A stretch of 64,000 nt of DNA. Source: Granulicella sibirica. Its GTDB lineage: Bacteria; Acidobacteriota; Terriglobia; Terriglobales; Acidobacteriaceae. The position numbers and the translations under genes are program-made. The notes below the pieces were generated by a model, which worked only from the letters and a program-made list of their open reading frames with translations, had not been told where the DNA came from and ran no database searches. How positions within the stretch are numbered: the first letter of the stretch is position 1; each line of letters begins with the position of its first letter. Location: contig NZ_RDSM01000002.1 of NCBI RefSeq assembly GCF_004115155.1, positions 496,001 through 560,000 on the forward strand, read 5' to 3'. Below, piece by piece: positions 25,685 through 38,200 of this stretch.

Positions 25685-26193
25685 TGAGCGAGGCGATGAA
25701 GGTTGAGCCGTGGTTGAGGGGCACGTTGAACCATGTCGATTCGGTGCGGCGGCAAGTGCTGCATGCCCTGGAGTTGTCGAATGAGGATGCGGAGAGGTGG
25801 TGTGGGGACCTGTCGGACGAGGAGGTGAACGCGCGGCCGTATGGGGTGGCTTCGGTGGCGTTTCATCTGCGTCATATTGCACGATCGCTGGATCGCTTGC
25901 TGACGTATGCGGAGGGGAATCAGCTTACCGATGAGCAGATGGCGGCGCTGCGTGGAGAGCTTGATCCGGGTGCGAGGGCGGAGGAGTGTCTGGAGGAGTT
26001 TCGGATGGGGATCGGGAGCGCGGCGCGGAGAGTGGCGGAACTGCTGCCGGGGGATTTTGAGGAGGGGCGTGGGGTGGGGCGGAAGGGGTTGCCGAGTACG
26101 GTGGGTGGGCTGTTGGTGCATTGCGCGGAGCATACACAGAGGCATTCGGGGCAGATGGTGACTACGGCCAAGGTGGTGGCGGGGATGCGGTAA
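25684..26193 (+). CDS. DinB-family putative metal-dependent protein
   Basis: 169 residues from ATG 25684, which overlaps the preceding stop (TGATG). The four-helix DinB fold is indicated by VDSVRRQVLHALELSNEDAERW, SVAFHLRHIARSLDRLL (first metal-site His) and LLVHCAEHTQRHSGQMVTTAKVV (the C-terminal His pair). DinB-like proteins include thiol transferases (bacillithiol/mycothiol) and hydrolases. Its position at the end of the osmoprotectant operon suggests co-transcription but no obvious functional link. Confidence 0.85.
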   Translation: MSEAMKVEPWLRGTLNHVDSVRRQVLHALELSNEDAERWCGDLSDEEVNARPYGVASVAFHLRHIARSLDRLLTYAEGNQLTDEQMAALRGELDPGARAEECLEEFRMGIGSAARRVAELLPGDFEEGRGVGRKGLPSTVGGLLVHCAEHTQRHSGQMVTTAKVVAGMR

Positions 26194-26220
26194 AGCGAAA
26201 CGGCAAAGGCAACAGAAGAC

Positions 26221-26312
26221 GCAGATTCCCTTCGGGAATGACAACCAAAGAAGCAACTGCAAATGCAACCGGAGATCCTTTGACTTCCCTGCGCTTCGCT
26301 CAGGATGACAAG
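26221..26312. repeat. REP-like palindromes, two elements
   Basis: 26221-26246 repeats the GCAGATTCCCTTCGGGAATGAC element seen at 17597. 26275-26312 holds a second short dispersed-type element (TTGACTTCCCTGCGC, then TTCGCTCAGGATGACAA). They fill the 152-bp gap between the DinB and GH42 genes; no promoter is clear. Confidence 0.6.
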
Positions 26313-26345
26313 GTTGTGATGTGGATAGAGGGAAAGGGAATACGC

Positions 26346-28412
26346 ATGATGGTTCGCAACACTCTTCGGATGGCTTCTGCTTTGCTTGCCTTGGCGGCTT
26401 GCTCGATTTCCCCGATGCGCTTGATGGGGCAGGATGCTCCTCCTCCGCTCTATCTCGGGGCGGCCTGGTATCCAGAGCAGTGGCCGGAGGTGCGTTGGGA
26501 GGCGGATTTGAAGTTGATGGAGGAGGCGCACGTCCGGTTTGTGAGGATCGGGGAGTTTGCGTGGTCGACCATGGAGCCGAAGGAGGGGGACTTCGAGTTT
26601 GCGTGGATGGATCATGCAATTGCGATGGCGGCGAAGCACCATATCGACGTGGTGCTTGGGACGCCGAGCGCGGCTCCTCCGGCGTGGCTGACCCAGAAGT
26701 ATCCGGAGACGCTACGGATCATGGAGGATGGGCGGCAGGACGCGCATGGGAATCGGCAGCAGTTCAACTGGGCGAATCCGAAGTATAGGGAGTTGGCGGC
26801 GAAGGTCGCGGGCGAGATGGCGAAGCGGTATGGGCATAATCCGCATGTGATCGGGTGGCAGATCGATAACGAGTATGCGAACGAGTCGTATGGCAAGGAT
26901 GTTCAGAAGCAGTTTCAGGATTGGTGCAAGGCGCACTATGGGACGCTCGATAACCTGAACACGCGGTGGACGACGACTTACTGGAGTGAGAGTTATTCGG
27001 ATTGGTCGCAGATTCCGATCGAGGAGAAGGAAGGGAATCCGGGGCTGCTGTTGAGCTGGAAGAGGTTTGTCAGCGATACGTGGCGGAGTTATCAGAAGAA
27101 CCAGATCGACGCGATCCATGCATCGAGCGATAAGAGGCAGTGGATTACGACGAACATGATGGGATGGTTCGACGCGTATGACCACTACACGGTCGCGAAG
27201 GATCTCGACATGGCTTCGTGGGATGACTATGTGCGGGTGGATCATCTGGACCCGGTGTTCAACGGGGCTGCGCATGACTTGACACGTGGCTTTCTGCGGA
27301 AGAACTTCTGGGTGATGGAGACGCAGCCGGGGTTTGTGAACTGGAAGCCGAATAACGTCGCGCTGGATAAGGGCGAGGTGCGGGCGATGGCGTGGCACGA
27401 CATCGGGCATGGGGCGGATGCGGTGGAGTACTGGCAGTGGCGGTCGGCGCTGAATGGGCAGGAGGAGTTGCACGGGACGGTGGTGGGGGCGGATGGGACT
27501 CCGGAGCCGCTTTATCCGGAGGTACAGCAGATCGGGGCGGAGTTTGCGAAGGCGGGGGAGTCGCTGAAGGGGACGTCGGTGCATTCGGAGGTGGCTATTC
27601 TGCACTCGTATGAGAGTCGTTGGGCGATCAACTGGCAGAGGCACAACCAGGCGTTCGATCCGGTTACGCAGCTACTTACTTATTACAAGCCACTGCGGGA
27701 GTTATCGCAGAGTATCGACATTGTGGCTCCTACTGCTCCGTTGAGTAGTTACAAACTTGTTGTGGCTCCAGGGTTGGCGGTGCTGACGAATGAGGCTGCG
27801 AAGAACCTGATGGAGTATGTGAAGGGTGGCGGGCACCTGGTACTGGGACAGCGGGCGGCGATCAAAGATGGGGATAATGGGCTGCAGCCGATGAGGCAGC
27901 CGGGGCCGCTGGGCGAGATGCTTGGCGGGAGAGTCGAGCAGTTCTATGCGCTTGCGGATGGGGTGCCGTTTTCCGGGGCGATGGGGGCGGGGACTTCGAA
28001 GATCTGGGCGGAGCAGCTTTCTACTTCTTCGCCTGATACGAAGGTGCTGATGACTTATGGGCCGAGTAATGGATGGCTGGATGGGCAGCCTGCAGTGATC
28101 ACCCGGAAGGTCGGTAAAGGGGAGATTAGTTACATTGGGGCCTGGCTTGGGGATGGGGACGAGAGCACCAAGGGGCTGGCGAAGTGGATGGTTGAGAGCA
28201 GCGGGGTGGCGGCCGCGTGGGGGCCGGTCCCGGAGGGGGTGGAGGTGACTGCGCGGAGTGGTGGGGGGAAGAAGGTGTTCATCCTGGTGAACTTTGCCAA
28301 GACGGAACAGACGGTGCATCTGCCGGCTTCGATGCTTAGCGTGCTGGATGGGAGGCAGGTGGGGTCGGTAACGCTGGGACGGTATGGGGTGGCGGTGTTG
28401 GAGGCGAAGTAA
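26346..28412 (+). CDS. Secreted GH42 beta-galactosidase
   Basis: 688 residues from ATG 26346 (a second Met follows at once). The N-terminus MMVRNTLRMASALLALAAC is a signal sequence whose LAAC could be a lipobox. GH42 features run in order: LGAAWYPEQWPEVRWEADLKLMEEA, VRIGEFAWSTMEPKEGDFEF, the acid/base Glu176 in QIDNEYANES, the nucleophile Glu325 in METQPGFVNW, then the flavodoxin-like trimerisation domain (VVAPGLAVLTNEAAKNL) and a small C-terminal beta-domain. Length is normal for the family. It hydrolyses beta-galactosides, probably plant-derived, outside the cytoplasm. No sugar transporter is adjacent. Confidence 0.92.
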   Translation: MMVRNTLRMASALLALAACSISPMRLMGQDAPPPLYLGAAWYPEQWPEVRWEADLKLMEEAHVRFVRIGEFAWSTMEPKEGDFEFAWMDHAIAMAAKHHIDVVLGTPSAAPPAWLTQKYPETLRIMEDGRQDAHGNRQQFNWANPKYRELAAKVAGEMAKRYGHNPHVIGWQIDNEYANESYGKDVQKQFQDWCKAHYGTLDNLNTRWTTTYWSESYSDWSQIPIEEKEGNPGLLLSWKRFVSDTWRSYQKNQIDAIHASSDKRQWITTNMMGWFDAYDHYTVAKDLDMASWDDYVRVDHLDPVFNGAAHDLTRGFLRKNFWVMETQPGFVNWKPNNVALDKGEVRAMAWHDIGHGADAVEYWQWRSALNGQEELHGTVVGADGTPEPLYPEVQQIGAEFAKAGESLKGTSVHSEVAILHSYESRWAINWQRHNQAFDPVTQLLTYYKPLRELSQSIDIVAPTAPLSSYKLVVAPGLAVLTNEAAKNLMEYVKGGGHLVLGQRAAIKDGDNGLQPMRQPGPLGEMLGGRVEQFYALADGVPFSGAMGAGTSKIWAEQLSTSSPDTKVLMTYGPSNGWLDGQPAVITRKVGKGEISYIGAWLGDGDESTKGLAKWMVESSGVAAAWGPVPEGVEVTARSGGGKKVFILVNFAKTEQTVHLPASMLSVLDGRQVGSVTLGRYGVAVLEAK

Positions 28413-28577
28413 GAAGCGAACGGCGAACGCGAAATAGGTACTCTTCGCGAATGGCAAGTCAGCAGCGGCGATATCCAAGACCGCCGGGCGGTTAGGTTTC
28501 TTACGTTTCCACCTTGATCGCGGTAAGGCTGAGCCGAAGGTGGGGCACCACTTCTCTGGGCAGAGTGGGCGAAAGAC

Positions 28578-29294
28578 CTAGCGGCGGGCGGTGGTGGTTG
28601 GTCTTGAGGCGGGTGCGGTGACGGTGCCTCCGCCGCTGGAGATGGTGGCTCCGCTTGGGTTCTGGACGACGGTGACCGCGACGGCCACTGCCGTGGCGGT
28701 TCCGGCGGCGACGCCGACTACAACCCACTTGGGAACGATGTGGAAGAGGTGAATGACGCCCTTGGTGGAGGCAGCGGTGGTTACACCTGCGGCAGATGCC
28801 GCGCCACTTGTACTCGTCAGGCTGTTGATCTGGTGGATGACGACAGAGGTTGAGACACTTCCGGCGGTGGCCTGGACTTCGATGTTGAACTGGCCGGTAG
28901 TGGCGTTCGGGGTGAAGCCATGGCCTACGGCCTTGCCTTCGGCGTCGGTGACGGTCTGGAAGGTACGGGCCGCATTGAAGGTTCCGCTGGCTCCGGAGGG
29001 TCCGTCAATACTGCTGAAGAGGACAGTGACGCCGGCGACGGGTTTGTGGTTCTGATCTTCGACCTGCACGATTGGCTCGCGGGCGGTGCGCTGGCGGATG
29101 TTGTTGAGTGCGCCTTCGCCTTCGAGGATGTTGATGTGGAGGGTAAGAGGCGCCGAGGTCTTGATGTTCGCAGGCTCCTGAGCGTGGAGGCGAGGCAGCG
29201 GAAGCAGAAGGACGATGAGGGCCGCGGCGATGAGACGTCCGAGGAGGCGTGAAGCCGCTTGGGTTGCTTGCCGGGTGCTTTCTCTCAGGGTCAT
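28578..29294 (-). CDS. Exported Big-1-like domain protein with C-terminal membrane segment
   Basis: 238 residues. The N-terminal hydrophobic segment (RLLGRLIAAALIVLLLPLPRLHAQ) is a signal peptide. Residues about 70-160 resemble an invasin/Big-1 Ig-like fold (PIVQVEDQNHKPVAGVTVLFSS ... GTFNAARTFQTVTDAEGKAVGHGFTPNATTGQFNIEV). Residues about 185-210 (VPKWVVVGVAAGTATAVAVAVTVV) form a membrane helix before a Ser/Thr-rich tail. Its ATG overlaps the TGA of the giant gene upstream (ATGA), so it is translationally coupled to it. Perhaps it anchors or presents the giant protein; no homologue of known function is recognised. Confidence 0.75.
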   Translation of the reverse strand: MTLRESTRQATQAASRLLGRLIAAALIVLLLPLPRLHAQEPANIKTSAPLTLHINILEGEGALNNIRQRTAREPIVQVEDQNHKPVAGVTVLFSSIDGPSGASGTFNAARTFQTVTDAEGKAVGHGFTPNATTGQFNIEVQATAGSVSTSVVIHQINSLTSTSGAASAAGVTTAASTKGVIHLFHIVPKWVVVGVAAGTATAVAVAVTVVQNPSGATISSGGGTVTAPASRPTTTARR

Positions 29295-32200
29295 TGTGAG
29301 GCTCCTGCGGCAGAGACGCCGATCGAGTTGCTGAGGGTGACAGTGACCTGGCCGACGATCGATGCGTCGTCATCCAGGCTGAAGGTCTGAGTGTAAAGGA
29401 ACTCTGAACCGTAGGTATCGGAGTCGGGCGACGTGAACCAGCCGGAGAAGATGGAGCTGACGTCGAGGGTGATGTCCTGGGTCTGGATCTGCTTGCCGGC
29501 GGCGGGGGTGAAGTGGAAGTGAGCTTGAGTAATCTCGCGGGTGTTGGAGTATCCGAAGGTCGTGACGGTCAACTGGCGCCCGCTCCCGGCGATGGCGACC
29601 TGCGAGAGGCCGGGGACGACTGCGGGTACGCTAATGACGGTGGCGGTGGCTCCCGCTGGGGTGACATCGACTCCGCCGGCAGTAAGCGTAAGGGTGATGT
29701 TGATGACGCCGGCGACGGTGCCGCTCTGGATCTGGATGGCGGGAGCCGTGGTCTGTCCGGCGGCTACGTCAAAGGAGGTGGTTTGGCCACCGCCGGCGAA
29801 CTGGATGTTGGGATCGACGATGCCGCCTGAGACTGGGGTAAAGGCGAGAGAGAACTTCGCGGTGACAGGGACGGCGTAGGGTGTGGCGAGGTTGAGGGTG
29901 ATCGAGGGCTGGTCGCCTGGGCTGGCGGTGGGTGGCGCGGAGACGGTGGCGTTGACGGACGGGGCAACGACGATGAAGGGAATCGATGCCGTGGTCTGAT
30001 TCTGGGAGGGATCGAAGACGGAGATCTGCAGCGTTTGGACGGTCAGGAGGCTGCTCGCGGGGATGACGGCCTGGAGCGTGGTTGCACTGACGTAGGTGGT
30101 GGCGAGCGCAGCACCGTTCGAGCGGGCGACGGAGTCCGAGACGAAGCCGGTTCCGGTAAGGGTGATGGTCTTGGCCCTGTCGCCGAGGCTGGCCTTGGTG
30201 GAATCGAGCGACGTCAGGGTAACGGCGGTTCCGTTGAGGGTTGTGGTCGCCTGAGCGGTGGTGTAGTTGGCGGTGTCGGCCGGGGTGAAGGTAACGGTGA
30301 GAACCTGTGGGCCGGCGGCGACGATGGCTCCGGCAGCGGGGGAGTAGGTGAAGGAGCCGGGGAGGGTTGCGCCGGTAACACCCGTGGCCGACGCGTTGAG
30401 CTGGGCGGCACCGAGGGTTGAACCGACGACTGTGTACGGAGGCGTCGGGAAGGTGACGGTTGGGGTGGCCCTGGTTACGGTGAGGGACGCGGTCTGGCTG
30501 GCGGCGGTGAAGTTGGTGGTATCAGTGGGCGTGAAGGTTACGGAGAGGATCTTGGTTCCGGCAGTAAGGACGGCACCTGCGGCTGGCGTGTAGGTGAAGG
30601 AGCCGGGGACACTCGTCGTGTTGGTGGTCGAGGCGGTGGCGTCGAGTTGAGCGACGGAGAGTGCGGTGCCATAGACGATGGAGGCAGGGGCTGGGGTCCA
30701 GTGGATCGTGGTGGTGGCGGCGCTGACGGCCTCTACAAGGGTGTTTGAGGTGCTGGTCGCGTAGCCAGCCGAGCCGGCATAGGTGGCGGCGAAGCTGTGG
30801 TTGCCTACCGTGAGTGTCGGGATGATGAGGACGGCGGCGTTGCTGGCGATGGGCGAGGTGCCGATCGCTTTGCCGCTGTCGTAGAAGGTGATGGTACCGG
30901 AGATGGGTTGGGTGCTTGTGCCGGTCTCGGAGAGAGTTGCCGTGAGGGTGACGGGCTGGCCGGCCTGAGCGGGGTTCGGGTTGGCGGTGAGGACGAGGTT
31001 AGTCGTGGGGATGTTGACAATGAGCGGGACAGTCGCTGTGGCGGTGGTGTAGTTGACGGTGTCGGTTGGGGTGAAGAGGACGCTGAGGGTGGTCGTGCCG
31101 GCTGGGAGGATAGCTCCGGCGGCGGGGGTGTAGCTGACAGTGCCTGCGAGCGTAGCACCCGTGATGCCGGTTATCGCGGCGTTGAGCTGGGTGGCGGAGA
31201 GTGCGGTGCCTTGCGCGATGGGTGCGGGGGCTGTCCATGTGATCTTCGGCGTGGCCTGCGTAACCGTGATGGTGGCGGAGCCGGCGCTGGCGGCGAAGTC
31301 GGTCGAGTCAGTCGGCGCGAAGGTGGCTTTGAGGGTTTGGGTGCCGGCGTTCAGCATGGTTCCGGCTGCCGGGGTATAGGTGAAGAGTCCCGAGACGGAG
31401 GGGACGTAGGGGCTGCTGGCCACTGGGTTGAGTTGGGCGGCGGCGAGGCCTGTCCCGTAAGGGATCGTGGAGACGGTTGGAGTCCAGGTGACTGTGGTCG
31501 GAGCTACGGTGATGGTCTGGGCGAGCTGAACTGAGGTGCTCGTGATGTAGTTGGAGTCGCCGGAGTAAGTGGCAGTGAGCTTGTGCGTTCCAGCTCCGAG
31601 GGTTGCGATCGGGAGGGTCGCAAAACTAGGCCCGTTGGCTACGTTCGGGAGGACCACCTGAACGGGAGTACCGAGCTGGGTGGCGCCGTCGTAGAACGTA
31701 ACGGTGCCGGTGAGTGGGTTCGTGATGGTGCCGAGGCGGGTGATAGAGGCCGTCAGGATCGTGGTCTGGCCGAATTGGGCCGGGTTGACGCTGCTGGTGA
31801 GCACCGTCTGGGTCATCGCGTTGAGGACGGTGAGGGAGACGGTCGCGGTGGCGTTGGTGTAGTTGACTGTGTCGGCGGGGACGAAGGTGACGGAGAGCGT
31901 ATGGACCCCGGCCGAGAGGGTGCTTCCGGCGGCAGGAGTGTACGTGACGTTGCCCGCGAGTGTCGCGCCGGTGACGCCTTTGATGGTGGCGTTGAGCTGA
32001 TTGCCCCCCAGGGCGGTGCCCTGGTCGATGGCGGCGGGGGTGGGCCACGTGATGGTTGGGGTTGCGCGGGTGACGTTGATGACGGTGGTGCTCTGCGCAC
32101 TGGCGTCGTGGACGGCATCCGTGGGGATGAAGGAGGCGGTGAGAGTCTGGGCACCGGCGTTGAGGATGTCTCCGGGCTTCGCGCTGTACGTGAAGTTTCC

Positions 32201-35200
32201 GGCCACAGGGGCGCCTGCGTTGTTCGTGGCGGTGGCATCAAACTGCCCGGCGGTGAGCGCTGTTCCGTAGACGATGGTCGACGGTACGGGCGACCAGGTG
32301 ATCCTGGTGGCGATGGTGTTGACGACCACGGTGAGCTGCCTGCTGCTGACGAGATCGTTAGCGTCGCCGGAGTACGCTGCGGTGATGGTGTGCGAGCCGA
32401 CCGCGAGGGTCGCGATGGGCAGGCTGGCGACACCGGACGCGAGGGCAACTGTTCCGATGGGAGTAGAGCCATCGGTAAAGGTGACGCTTCCGGTAAGAGG
32501 CGTGGCGCCAGGCGCGGTGGAAGTTGTGCGGGCGACGGTGGCGGTGAGGGTCGTCGACTGACCGAAGGTGGTTGGGTTTACGCCGCTGGTGATGGCGGTT
32601 GTGGTGATGTCTTTGGTGACGGTGATGACGGTGGTCGCGGTGGCTGAAGCGAAGTGCTGGGTGTCGGTTGGGACGAAGGTAAGGCTGAGGGTTTGCTTGC
32701 CAGGGTTGAGGATGGCTCCCGCAGAGGGGGTGTATGCGACGGCACCGGAGATCGTTGCGCCGGTGGCGTCGACGATAGACGCGTTGAGTTGCTGGCTGCC
32801 GAGGGCGGTGCCGTATGGAATCGAGGTGACGGCGGGGTTCCAATGAATGATGGGCGTAACAAGCGCCGTCTCGGCGAGTGTGACGGGGGTAGAGGTGCTG
32901 GGTTTGAAGCCGGTGTCCCCTGGATAGGCGGCGACCACAGCGTGCTGCGGGGTGCCAATGCGGAGCGGAGAGATGCCGGTGGCGGCGGCGGTGACCGTCT
33001 GGGTGAGTTGCGCAAGGAGGATGCTGACAGCGGGCCCGTTCGCCTGGTTGGCGATGGCGAGGTCGGTGTCGCCGTCACCGTTGAGATCGCCCACGGAGAT
33101 GTACGAGGGGTAGCCGCCGACCGTCGCCAGGGAGCCAGGTGTGAAAGACCCATCTCCGTGTCCGATCAGCACGGATACGGTATTGTCGCCGGCGTTCGGG
33201 ACGGCGATGTCGAGCTTGCCGTCTCCATTGAAGTCACCTACTGCGACGGAGTATGGAGATTTCCCGACTGCAATGGTTGAGGCCGGGCCGAAGGTTCCAT
33301 CGCCTTTGCCAAGAAGTACGCTGATGGTTCCGTCGCCGAAGTTGGGAATGGCGAGGTCAAGCTTGCCATCGGCGTTGAAGTCTCCCAGGCTGAGGGCGAG
33401 AGGATTGTTGCCGGTTGCAATGGGAGTGCTCGCTTTGAAGGTTCCGTCCCCGTTTCCGAGGAGGATGGTGACGGTGTTGCTGTTGAAGTTGGCTACCGCG
33501 AGGTCGGGCCTGCCGTCGTTGTTCAGATCTCCAGTTACGACGACGAAGGGTGTTTTTCCGACGGATGCGGCGGAGGACGAGAGGGCGAAAGTTCCGTCGC
33601 CGTTGCCGAGCAGGATCTTGACGGTTTCACTGCCTTGCGTCGGAACGGCGATGTCAGCCTTGCCGTCTCCGTTGAAGTCGCCGATCGCAATGCCGACCGG
33701 ACTGCCGCTCGGCCCAATCGACGGGGTTGAAGCAACCGTGAACGTTCCGTCGCCCTTGCCGACAAAGACGCTGACGGTGTTGTCGTCGAAGTTCGTCACG
33801 GCGAGATCGATGATGCCGTCGCCGTTGAAGTCACCGATGCCGATCAACTGAGGCATGCCTCCGGTGGAAGCGACGGATCCGACCGTGAATGTTCCGTCTC
33901 CTTTGCCGAGCATGATCGTGACGGTATTGTTGTAGCGGTTGATGACGGCGAGGTCCAGCTTGCCGTCTCCGTTGAAGTCGGCCGTGGCGGTGAATTGATA
34001 GCCCGTCCCGGTGGTTGGGCTTTCCGAAACTCCAAAGCTCACCGAGCGGGCGGCATCGCCGAGATTGGCCGTGCCGAGTGTGGCGTTGCTATTTGTGGTG
34101 TCGATGAAGGTGATAGCGCCCGTAGGCGCGGCGGCGGGGTTAGCGAAGCCGGTCGTGGTGGCGGTGAGGGTGTAGTTCCCGACGTCGCCAGTAGCGGCGA
34201 GTGTGGTTGACGTGGCATATCTGCCGGAGACCGTGAGCGGCACTGCGGCCGAGGCGGACGAGGTGTAGTGCGTCGTGGGGAGATAGACGGCTTTGTAGCT
34301 GTGGCTTCCGATTCCCGGCGAGAGCTTGACGGAGGCGGTTCCGGCGCTGGTGAGCTGCGCGGTGCCGAAGAGATGGATGTCGGTGCAGTAGGCGACGGTG
34401 GCGTCGCAGAAGTTTACCTGGCCGGTGGTGATGGGAGTTGTACCAGCGGAGACGGTGGCGGTCAGAGTGGCGGCGTCTCCCGTGGCGATCGTCGTCGCCG
34501 GAATCCCGCCGGAGGTGATGGCGAGAGTGGTGGAGGCGGTGGCCTGCTGGACGGTGATGGTGGTGGACGCCGTGGCAGTGGTGTAGGTAGCGGTGTCGGT
34601 GGGCGTGAAGAGGACGGTGAGTGTGTGCGGGCCGACAGCGAGGAAAGTGCCTGAGGGGGGCGTGTAGGTGTAGGTACCGTGGACTTCGACGCCTTCGGCG
34701 TCTTTGGCGAGGGCGTTGAGCTGATCAGCGCCAAGAGCTGTGCCGTAGGAGATGGTGGAGACGTTGGGCGTCCAGGTGATGACCGGGGTGATGATGTCGA
34801 CGACCTGGGTGAGGTGGCCCTGACTGGAGAGATCGTTGATGTCGCCGCTATAAGTGGCAGTGATGGAGTGCGAGCCTACGGTAAGATTCGAGGTTGACAG
34901 CGCGGCGGTTCCGGTGGCGATAGGGACTGTGGCGAGAGTTCTTGAGCCTTCGGTAAAGGTGACCGAGCCGGTGAGAGGCGAGGTGCTGGAGTTGGCGCGA
35001 GCTACGTTCGCGGTGATGGTGATCGGTTTGCTGGCAGAACTTGGGTTCAAGCTGCTGGTGAGGGTGGTGGTCGTTGAGGACTGGGTGACGGAGACGGAGT
35101 TGGTGGTGGTAACGGGGTTGAAGTCGGTGAGGTTGTTTGGCGTAAAGAGCAGCGTGATGGTTTGAACGCCTGCGTTGGGGATCGTTCCTGCGGCGGGTGT

Positions 35201-38200
35201 GTAGGTATAGGTTCCGGGGACGGCTACGGAGGAGTAAGTCGCCGCGGCATTCAACTGCGTGGCCGAGAGAGCGGTGCCCTGAGGAATGACAGCAGGAGCG
35301 GGCCAGGCGATGGACGGCGTTCCCTTGGTTACGGTGATGACGGTCTGCGCGGTGGCGGTTTTGAAGTTGGTGGTGTCGGTTGGGGTGAAGGTTACGTTGA
35401 GAACCTGGGATCCGGCGTCCAGGATGGTTCCGGCGACGGGAGTGTAGGCAAAGGTGCCGGGGATGCTGGCGCCTGCGGCAGTCTTCGCAACGGCGTTGAG
35501 CTCGGAAGAGCCGAGGGCGGTGCCGTAGGAGAAGGTGGTGACGGTGGGGGCCCAGCTAACGATCGAGCCGGAGGCGGTGACGGCCTGGGTCACTTGACCC
35601 TGGCTGGCGAGATCGTTGATATCCCCGGAGTAGCTGGCCGTGATGAGGTGGGTGCCTGCGGAGAGGCTGGATAGCGTGACGGACGCGGATCCTGATGAGA
35701 GCTGGGCTGTCCCGAGCGGGGTCGTACCCTCGGTGAAGGCGACGCTTCCGGTGAACGCGGCGGTACTTGCGATGGTCCTGCCGACGGTCGCGGTGAGAGT
35801 GACGGACTGGCCGAAAGGAGCCGGGTTGAGGCTGCTGGCGACGGTGGTTGAAGTCGCTGCCTTGTTGACGACGACGGAGTTAGTGGCGATGCCGGTGGTG
35901 TAATCGGCGAGGTCGGTCGGGGTGAAGAGGAGGCTGAGGGGTTGCGTGCCGCTCTGGAGTATGGTTCCGGCTGGCGGGGTGTAGGAGAAGTTGCCGGGTA
36001 GAGTTGCGTTGTTGAGACCTGTGACGGTCGCGTTGAGCTGAGCGGCGGAGAGCGCTGCGCCCTGGGTGATGGCGGCGATGGGAGGCCAGGTGATGTTGGG
36101 GGTGGCCCTGGTGATGGTGATGACTTTACTCGTGGTGACGGGCTGGTAGGTGACGGCGTCGGCGGGGATGAAGGTGGCGGACAGGGTCTGGGTTCCGGCT
36201 GTGAGTATGGTTCCGGCGGCCGGGGTGTAGGTGAAGGCACCGGCGAGCGAGGTCGTGGTGTTGGGGATGAAGGCGTTTGCGTCGAGTTGGGCGGCGGAGA
36301 GGGCGGTGCCGTAGACGATAGTGGCCGGGTTGGGGACCCAGGTGATGGTTGGGATGAGGGTCTCGCCGGTCAGCGGTACGGACTTGGAGGTGCTTGAGGC
36401 GAAGTGGGTGTCGCCCAGGTATGACGCGCTGACCTGTGTCGTTGTGTTCGCACCGATGACATGGACGTTCGTGATGGAGGCTGATGCGGTCTGGGTGCGC
36501 TGGGTGAGAGCGCTTGTGATGGTGGTGCTTCCGATGTCGGAGACAAGGTCTGGAACGCCGTCACCATTAGCGTCGGCGATCGCCAGCGAGCCAGTGCTAT
36601 CGCTACCGGTTGAGATGGGAGGCGTGGTAAAGGTTCCGTCTCCGTTGCCCAGGAGGACAGTTTCCTTTGGCACGGTGCCTCCGGCGATGTTGACGATTGC
36701 CAGATCCAGCTTGCCATCCCCGTTGAAATCCGCAGTCTGGACTTCTGTAGGACGGGCGTATGTGGCTGCGGCGACTGTCGCAGACGTGAAGGTTCCGTCT
36801 CCGGCCCCGGTCAGGATCGTGATGCTTTGCGTGGCCGAAGTTGTGCGCGCAAGGTCGACCTTGCCGTCCTGGTTGAAGTCACCGGTCGTCAGGGCATCTA
36901 CGGTGGATCCGACAGCCTGAGGCATGGTGGCGCTCGTGATGAATGTTCCGTCGCCGTTGCCGAGGAGAACGAAGAGATTCGAGCTGTCGGAGTACCCCAT
37001 CACAGCGAGGTCTGGCTTGCCATCTCCGTTGAAGTCGGCGGTTACAAGCCTCGCGAGATTCGGGCTCACGGTGGTGAAGAGTGTTGTGAATGTCCCGTCG
37101 CCCTTACCAAGGAGCACGGAGATTCCGCCGCTCACGGAGACGGCGAGGTCGGGGATGCCGTCTCCGTTGAAGTCCGCCGAGACGATGTCGTCGGGAAGGG
37201 CACGCACTGTAACGGTCGGGGCTGGAGTGAATGTTCCGTCTCCGTTGCCAAGCAGGATCGTGACTGTGCCGCCGGCCTGATTGGCCGTGGCGAGATCGAG
37301 TTTGCCGTCCGAGTTGAAATCTGCCGCGATAATCCCAACTGGACGACTGCCGGTTGCCGGGGACGTCGCGGTCATGGTGAATGTTCCATCACCATTTCCG
37401 AGGGCGATGGTCACCGTGGTTGCGGTGTTCGCGCTGGCGGTGTTCGCGTTTGCCACATCGGGGATTCCGTCGCCGTTGAAGTCACCTATGGCGCTGCGGG
37501 CGAGAGGGGTGTCGACGCTTACCGTGCTGGTGAGGGCGTTGAAGGTGATTCCGGCTACGCTTGTTCCGAGGGGTGCGGTTCCGAGGGAAGGGATGCCGGT
37601 GTCCGAGCTCGGAAACGATACGGTACCGGTGAGGGGGATGCTTGTGGCGCCTCCGGTTCCGACGACGGTGCCGGTGAGGGTGTAGTCGTCCGGTGTGCCT
37701 GCCTCAGAGATGGTGGTCTGGGTGGGGTAGAGACCGGTTACAGCGAACGGGTGTGTTGTCGATGTGCTGCCTGTGCTGTTCTTCGTTCCGAGGAAGATGG
37801 CTTTGTAGTTGTAAACGCCGATGCCGGGGATGAACTTCAAGGTCGCGGTTCCGGCGCTGGTGAGCTGGGCGGTGCCGAGGAGGTGACTATCCGCGCAGGT
37901 GGCCGCGTTGGCATCGCAGAACTTCACCTGGCCAGGCGCGACCTGATCGGTTCCAGAGGCTACGGTCGCGGTGAGGGTGACGACAGAGCCCGAAGTGACC
38001 GTAGCGACGGGAGCGCCAGAGGAGGTGATTGCGAGGAGGGTCGAGGTGGAGCGGCTCTGGACTACCAGAGGCACGGCGGCCGTTGCGGTGTCGAAGCTGG
38101 TGGGGTCGCTGGGCACGAAGGTGACGGTCAGGGTCTGAGTTCCGATGCCGAGTACGGTACCAAGGGTGGGGGAGTAGGTGAATGTGCCGGAGACAGGGGT

